A stretch of DNA of 64,000 nucleotides from assembly GCF_032854445.1 (NCBI RefSeq), contig NC_088300.1, forward strand, positions 3,906,001 to 3,970,000, in the 5' to 3' direction. Origin of the DNA: Liolophura sinensis. Lineage: Eukaryota; Mollusca; Polyplacophora; Chitonida; Chitonidae. This document shows positions 57,545-64,000 of the stretch, in pieces. How positions within the stretch are numbered: the stretch's first letter is position 1; each line of letters begins with the position of its first letter. A program made the position numbers and the translations under genes. Below the pieces are notes generated by a model. That model ran no database searches. It was not told where the DNA came from and saw nothing but the letters and a program-made list of their open reading frames with translations.

Positions 57545-58950
57545 TCTATGTGGAACCAGAGGTGTGTACTGGCTTTCAGGCAGGATCTCCATTAGGAACA
57601 GCAATGTGTACTGACTGTCAGTGTGCACTGGGTGTTAGGAAGGATCTCAATTCGGAACAGCAGTGTGTACTGCCTGTCAGGGTGTACTGGGTGTCAGGAA
57701 GGATCTCCATTAGGAACAGCATCGTGTACTGGCTGTCAGTGTGCACTGGGTGTCAGGGAGGATCTCAATCCGAAACAGCAGTGTGTACTGGCTGTCAGTG
57801 TGCACTGGGTGCCAGGAAGGATCTCAGTTGGGAACAGCAGTGTGTACTGGCCGTCTATGTGCACTGGGTGTCAGGAAGGATCACGGTTCGGAACAGCATT
57901 GTGTACTGGCTGTCAGTGTGCACTGAGTGTCAGGAAGGATCTCAATTCGGAACAGCATTGTGTACTGGCTGTCAGTGTGCACTGGGTGTTAGGGAGGATC
58001 TCAATTCAAAACAGCACGGTGTACTGGCTGTCAGTGTGCACTGGGTGTCAGGAAGAATCTCATTTCGGAACAGCAGTGTGTACTGGCTGTCAGTGTGCAC
58101 TGGATGTCAGGAAGGATCTCTATACGGAACAGCAGTGTGCACTGGCTGTCAGTGTGCACTGAGTATCAGGGAGGATCTCAATTCGAAACAGCAGTGTGTA
58201 CTGGCTGTCAGTGTGCACTGAGTGTCAGGAAGGATCTCAATTCGGAACAGCATTGTGTACTGGCTGTCAGTGTGCACTGGATGTCAGGAAGGATCTCTAT
58301 ACGGAACAGCAGTGTGCACTGGCTGTCAGTGTGCACTGAGTATCAGGGAGGATCTCAATTCGAAACAGCAGTGTGTACTGGCTGTCAGTGTGCACTGAGT
58401 GTCAGGAAGGATCTCAATTCGAAACAGCAGTGTGTACTGGCTGTCAGTGTGCACTGAGTGTCAGGAAGGATCTCAATTCGAAACAGCAGTGTGTACTGGC
58501 TGTCAGTGTGCACTGGGTGTCAGGGAGGATCTCTCTTCGGAACAGCATTGTGTACTGGCTGTCAGTGTGCACTGGGTGTCAGGAAGGATCTCTCTTCGGA
58601 ACAGGATTGTGTATCTCCATTTGGAACAGCTTTGTGTACTGGCTGTCAGTGTGCACTGTGTGTCAGGAAGGATCTCTCTTCGGAACAGCACTGTGTGCTG
58701 GCTGTCAGTGTGCACTGAGTGTCAGGGAGGATCTCTATACGGAACAGCATTATGAACTGGCTGCCAGGACGGCTCCCTATCCTGAACAGCATTGTGTACT
58801 TACTGGCTGTCAGGGTGCACTGGGTGTCAGGAAGGATATCTCTTCGGAACAGCATAGTGTGCTGGCTGTCAACGTGCACTGGGTTTCAGGGAGGATCTCT
58901 ATTCGAAACAACATTGTGTACTGTGTGTCAGAGAGGATCATTATACGGAT
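57545..58950 (+). repeat. 59-bp minisatellite, about 24 copies, with 177-bp higher-order units
   Basis: The unit reads TGTGTACTGGCTGTCAGTGT, GCACTGGGTGTCAGGAAGGA, TCTCAATTCGGAACAGCAT. Since 59 is not a multiple of 3 and the unit contains few stops, up to 228 codons stay open in each plus frame, with a 59-residue period (SVHWVSGRISIRNSSVYWLS). A three-unit block at about 58097-58240 is repeated almost unchanged 177 bp later. Units near 58600-58620 and 58740-58800 are truncated or expanded. The frames are repeat products, not evidence for a gene. Confidence 0.92.
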
Positions 58951-58959
58951 TAGGCTTCA

Positions 58960-59180
58960 CAGATATTGGTAAAAGAATTCATATTCAATAATAATATTCA
59001 CTCGTATAAGTATCGGTTACAAATACTGAAGTAGCTTCGAGTGCGTTTAAAGCTGTCTTATAAATGCAGAAGAGAAACAGAATATGTGTAATGGGCATTT
59101 TCCAAGTACAAACCTGCCCTTGACGCTTTCTGACAAACTGAAACTTAAACCAATAAAACGATTAGCTCTAATCACTACCA
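58960..59180. other. Spacer, nothing recognised
   Basis: AT-rich sequence between the minisatellite and a SINE fragment. Confidence 0.3.
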
Positions 59181-59316
59181 GGCCTGACAGCAACCTGCAG
59201 ATGGTCGTGGGTTTCCCGCGGGCTCTGCCCGGTTTCCTCCCACCATAATGCTCGCCGCCGTTGTATACGAGAGAAATATTCTTGAGCACGGCGTAAAATA
59301 CCAATCAAATAAATAC
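59181..59316 (+). mobile_element. MetaSINE-like SINE, 3' two-thirds
   Basis: GGCCTGACAGCAACCTGCAG, ATGGTCGTGGGTTTCCCGCG, GGCTCTGCCCGGTTTCCTCC, CACCATAATGCTCGCCGCCG and the tail GGCGTAAAATACCAATCAAA with TAAATAC. The tRNA head is missing. Confidence 0.85.
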
Positions 59317-59319
59317 ACG

Positions 59320-60640
59320 AAACTTATATCACTACCACATTGAACTCTGTGCTCAGCGTTGTTATATCTTGTGAACTATAAAAGTTGCAATAAAACATTA
59401 AAAATAACATACTACAAATATTTGTGTAATGTGTAATGCGTACAACTACAAAGGTCTGAGAAACCAGTTAGTATCTGGGCTTAAAGCGTCCCTTTTTGTA
59501 AAATCAAAATATAACTTCACTTGAGCACATGTTCCCTATTAAATAAAATGTCAAAAAATAAATAAGTGAAAAGAGATGCAACTATAGGAAGGCATGATGA
59601 AGTGGATAAAAGGTCAAAAGGTGGATGTAATATACAATATTGGGTCTTTAAACCAAAAACAAGGTGTTTTCACTGTTGACAATTTTACGAAAAGCTGCTG
59701 TTGTTTTTTTTTTTTAAAAAAGAGGATTTAGTTTTTACCTGGTTGGCAAAGTTAGCCGCGATGCATCAACGACTGTATGGTGTCTACACTTCACAAGGAC
59801 CCTGCGTCACGTGATCGCCCAGACGAGAATTGTTCGTCATGTCATCAATCAGAAATGTGACAGACAGCAATCGACACAAGGTTAGCCCCGGCAGCAACTA
59901 TTTCAGACAATCTCCGAGAACACATTAAAGCAGTAACATGATACACCCACGAAAAAACACATCTGATATATGTACTAATGAGTATGCACTCAAGTTAAAC
60001 CTCTAATACAACGTCATACACAGCCTAATTAAGACATCTTCAGAGAGGAAAAAACCTCTTAATTCTAAACCGAGATGAAATTAACAGCAGACACGCAGAC
60101 ATCGCTACAGGCCATAAATCTTTTAACTTGAATTTTTAAAATGAAATTTTGGAAATAATAAGAGCCTGCACATGTTGTTATCTATGACAGAAAAGATATA
60201 ACCAACTTTAAATCTTACCCGAGAAGACTACTGCCTAAAACACCATCTAGAGCGTATGAAATAGCACTCGCAAAAATGAAAGGATCTAGCGAAAAAAATT
60301 GTAAACCGTAATTTTAGAGCTTTCTAGTTCTAGTATTATATTCATATATGTAGAATCCCACAGGATCGGGATATCTACTGCACAAAATTGTAGTTTGATA
60401 TAGAATTTAGTTCATGGCACCTAAATCTTAGCAGGGCTACTAAAACTTCTGCGTGTCACGTATCAGCACAAAGTGTTAAGTGTGGACGCATTAGGACATA
60501 TTCACCCATCATGGTAGCTCCAAAGTAACAACGTTGATACCTTCAGATCTGGAATCCAAGGCAAACACTTCGCACACACTTAAGATCTGAATCAATGACG
60601 GTAGAACTTATGCATACGTTACACTACAAGTAAGTCAACG
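59320..60640. other. Intergenic or intronic DNA, no gene recognised
   Basis: AT-rich sequence with no frame worth reporting. Nothing else was seen. Confidence 0.4.

Positions 60641-60700
<60 letters not shown>
60641..60700 (+). repeat. (AT)n microsatellite
   Basis: About 29 uninterrupted TA/AT dinucleotides. Confidence 0.95.
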
Positions 60701-60702
<2 letters not shown>

Positions 60703-61021
60703 AACCAAATGATGCATCGCTATAAAATTCGGTATTCCAGTGCTTAGACTTGATCAAACCGATATATAAACGCCGTAGACCAGAATTGTCGACCTGAATC
60801 CCTGCACGCTGTAAGGGTCTTAACAGCTGGATGTTTGTCCCTGTAACTGATTATGACCATTATACATTTGGATATGCTCAGAAAAAAAAGTATTAAATGA
60901 GGTAATCAATAAGACTGCCATTACCATAGCCCATGCTGTATATTTTTATTCATCGGATCAACGAAGTTTTTACCGAGCATATCTCACCTTCACAATGGCG
61001 GTTAAAGCTTCATTAGTGGAA

Positions 61022-61150
61022 TGAATGAATGAACTAATGATTGATTATGGCTTAACGCCACGTCGCCAATGATTTAGCCATATCGTGGCGAGCTTCGCCA
61101 GTTATGAAAAGGCAAACTATGCCTATAAACCTTACAGATAGGCACACTGT
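61022..61150 (-). mobile_element. SINE fragment, minus, diverged
   Basis: GAATGAATGAACTAATGATT, GATTATGGCTTAACGCCACG, TCGCCAATGATTTAGCCATA, TCGTGGCG resembles an inverted SINE 3' domain of another family (tail, ACGCC, CAATATTTC-like, GGCGGC-like order as in the main family). Confidence 0.5.
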
Positions 61151-61201
61151 GTTCAAACCACAAAGATAGTGACTTTCGAAAAGCTTATGAATCAGTTATA
61201 T

Positions 61202-61415
61202 GACTCAGGAGCCTTGCAACAATGCGGCCGCTGTGAGTTTTAAGTCCAGCTCATGCTGGCTTCCTCTCCGGCCATACGTGGGAAGGTCCGTCATCAACCA
61301 GCGGATGCTCGTGGGTTTCCCTCGAGTTCTGCGCGGTTTCCTCCCGCCATAATGCTGATCGCCATCGTCTAAAGGAAATATTCTTGAATAGGCCAATCAC
61401 ATTAAAAAAATAAAT
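61202..61415 (+). mobile_element. MetaSINE-like SINE, plus
   Basis: AGGAGCCTTGCAACAATGCG, GCCGCTGTGAGTTTTAAGTC (B box with one inserted T), CAGCTCATGCTGGCTTCCTC, GGTTTCCTCCCGCCATAATG and the tail TATTCTTGAATAGGCCAATC. The first part of the tRNA head is missing and the tail has a deletion. Confidence 0.85.
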
Positions 61416-61419
61416 CCAA

Positions 61420-64000
61420 CATATGGAGTACTTGCTAAATGTTTTAACTATAAAAATATACCAACAAAAACTGTACCCAATAAACGTGAATATATACCAT
61501 ACACAAATAAACGCAAATTCCACGCGGCAAATGAAAAGAACAATTTGGGTATCCTGCCTTGAAGATGCCCATACAGTTATCCTGACGAATGAAAAACAGT
61601 AACCAAATTGCTATATCACGTTTAATTACAATTAATGTATTAATTTCTTACACTGTTGTTTCTGAGACATATGTTTTTGATTAGATTATTGGTTGACGGT
61701 ATAGGCGTGCGAGTGTTTAGGATGTGGACGTTCTGGTCATGTAGTGTAGTTGCCTAGAGCATGGGTGTGATGCAGGGCAATGCGTTAGTTTTCCACAAAG
61801 ATATACAATCATAACAAGCAATCAGATCTCGCCGTCAAACTGTCCAGTAAAACAGACCTACATCGATATGACAGTCCCTAACTGCCCGGATACTGACCGT
61901 CTGATTTGTACTGAGTTTGACAACTACTTCTGGCAGTTTGGACAACTGGCCAAATTGTTATCAACCAAAGATAACTGGTCAGAACGATGCTGTCTCCCAA
62001 TGACAGTTCGCATATACATAGTAAGAGTTATCAATGCCACGTGCTGTCCTGATCGATAACCAATCAGTTAAAGGTTGTGATGTGATAATCCCATACTATC
62101 AACAGCGCGCAGTAGCATAGTTATCGAGACTAATATCCCGTTAAGAGCTGTCAGTAAACAGTCACAAACCTACCATGAAAAACCTCCTAATCAGCTCAAC
62201 CCCAAAGAAACGCTATTCTTGAGTACGCTAACAAGGGCGTATAAAATACATTGTAATAAGTATAAATACAGAAATATCTTCTAAATATTAATTGTCTTGT
62301 ATTTTAAAAATCATTACTACAAAGTAACAGTGATGCTGACAAGTTTGCAAGTAAATACGTTTGAATAAATATTATAGAATATTACTACATGGTTTGAGGA
62401 AGGCTGAGTGCAAAGTTGGTAAGTATCCGCTGTATACTGCACAAAATATGCACGCTTAATCTGACGAGGTCAGGCACGATGAGCGACAATCACAGCTACA
62501 ATCACAGCTACAATCACAGCTACAACCACAGCTAGTCTTCCCTACAGATGCATTTTCTTTAAAAACATAAGATAAAGGTGAGTGAATTCATTTCTCGACA
62601 GGGTTGCACAGTTTAATTCATCTGGATATTCGAATCATTGCAACTCTGATGACCTTCCAAAAATTCTGGTATGTTGTTACACTTTTGTCTCATTGATGAC
62701 ATTGTATTTTTCACGCCTTTATAAATATAAACCCGAATCCAACATTTTTTTTTTAATTTTGACAAATTATTTAACGTCTTAACAATATGATGTCAACAGT
62801 TAACGACGTCGAGATATTCCTATATACACCGAATTTACTGTTCTTCGCCTGCCACTGTATAAAACTTCAATCTATTTTGTGACAAACAGCGACATCTTAC
62901 TGGTAATATCCGATATGTCCGCATGTATGCCGCTCGATTCATCCATTTAATATCTCAAGGCTACATTATCAACTATCACATAACACGGGTGTTGTATAAA
63001 CTGTTTTCTGACCGCGAAATCTTCATATCTATCTTGACGTCTTTTCTATCGCCTTCCAGAAAAAGACGCTAGGTCTTGATTTCGTCTCATTAGTTAGCTC
63101 ATTAGCCCTCTATTCCGCCAAGGTCATCAAATTGAGTGGATGCGGCATTTAAAAGTCATTTATAGGGTTGCTAAAATCAGAACGATCATTTAATCACTCT
63201 CAACGGTTTGAACAGTAGTTTGAATAATATAAAGATTCCATCTTGCCATTTATCATGTCACACAAGTGTAAAGCTTAAAAAGCTACCACTGTAACGACCT
63301 CAGATGAGAGTATAATTATACCTACGTGATGCTGCCGCTATGCGTAAATCAAACGTTTTCAGGTTTCTTAACATCAAACACGTGTTCGTCACCACAGTCA
63401 CTCATAAGCTAAATTCTCTCAATGTCACGCCAAAATAACGTCCCAATTTCAACAACTGCAATTGTTCTGTACATCAGGGAAATGACGATTTGGTGCTACA
63501 AATGAAAGTGACATAAGCTGGTATGAAATCAGCAGGTCAAATTACCATCCACATAACCGTCATCTGGCGAGTGAGGTCACCATGACACGTGTTGGCTTGA
63601 CAGATATATATATATTATGTCACAGTTAGTTAATACCGAGACACCACAAGCTCTGACTCCAAACTTGTCCCTCAACTATGCCTGGGAGTGGCGTACAACT
63701 CATACGACATGCTTAGCACTGGGTTGTACACGTTCCACGGAGCGAAAACACGTCCCTATAACAGTACACTTTGTATCATCCGATCTAGCTGGAGTCATCG
63801 GCAGTTCATCCTACTCTCTCGAACAGGCTCCAGCGCCTCGCAACACGTCTTGAGCAGGGATTAAGGGGTATTCTTAAGGGGACCGCTTTTCGTTTTTACG
63901 ATACTGAAGTTGCTGATTCCCGAGAGGGATATAACAGATTTCTCTCAGCTGTTTACCGTAACACGAGTATTACAGTATTCGTTCTGCTTGTATACACTGA
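61420..64000. other. Intergenic or intronic DNA, no gene recognised
   Basis: It contains a 12-bp tandem repeat (CAATCACAGCTA, about four copies, 62487-62535). Short frames up to 78 codons have no recognisable features. Confidence 0.4.
62487..62535 (+). repeat. 12-bp short tandem repeat, about 4 copies
   Basis: CAATCACAGCTA repeats head to tail, the last copy with one change. Confidence 0.9.

Noticed and set aside
57535-58991. Many long plus and minus frames (up to 228 codons)
   Set aside because: All are readings of one 59-bp tandem repeat in different frames.

Overview
The window looks like non-model animal nuclear DNA, most likely from a mollusc and plausibly a bivalve. It is AT-rich, genes are split by introns with GT..AG borders, most of it is gene-poor, and tRNA-derived SINEs of a type I associate with bivalve and gastropod genomes recur in both orientations. 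The species call rests on recalled repeat families, so it is an inference. No bacterial operon, tRNA or rRNA gene, or CRISPR array was seen.

Layout: 1-22.5 kb holds no recognisable gene. It contains a 51-bp minisatellite (2.94-3.66 kb), several SINEs, a 52-bp array (8.24-8.49 kb), two GGCCCA-rich repeat patches (13.8-15.3 kb) and a ~480-bp imperfect palindrome (19.1-19.6 kb). At 22.5-24.7 kb lies an ankyrin-repeat gene with two good coding exons, followed by frameshifted remnants. At 25.9-28.3 kb three minisatellites occur. At 29.6-34.15 kb lies a broken Ty3/Gypsy retrotransposon of the Mag (K02A2.6-like) type with gag, protease, RT, RNase H and integrase. At 34.83-40.75 kb lies a clean six-exon gene for NAA20, the catalytic subunit of the NatB N-terminal acetyltransferase. 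Its spliced CDS adds up to exactly 173 codons plus stop. Two nucleotides after its stop codon begins a 51-codon reading frame for a predicted single-pass membrane microprotein.

At 41.47-42.90 kb lies a non-autonomous hAT-like element. From 43 to 51 kb there are further SINEs, a 1.6-kb array of 32-bp units, a SINE ending in an (AT)n tract, and a ~29-bp array. At 51.78-52.30 kb on the minus strand lies the last coding exon of a secreted follistatin/Kazal-domain protein with a long lysine/arginine-rich tail; its upstream exons were not found here. A GATATC-rich array with inverted YY1-like sites follows (52.4-53.3 kb). A 1.4-kb, 59-bp minisatellite at 57.5-58.95 kb accounts for many long spurious reading frames. 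The rest to 64 kb is mostly featureless apart from SINE pieces and an (AT)n tract.

The genes do not form an evident pathway. The most interesting item is the possible dicistronic NAA20 plus membrane-microprotein transcript, a short polyadenylation-signal distance downstream. Other notable items are the long foldback, the inverted SINE pair inside an NAA20 intron, and higher-order structure in several minisatellites.
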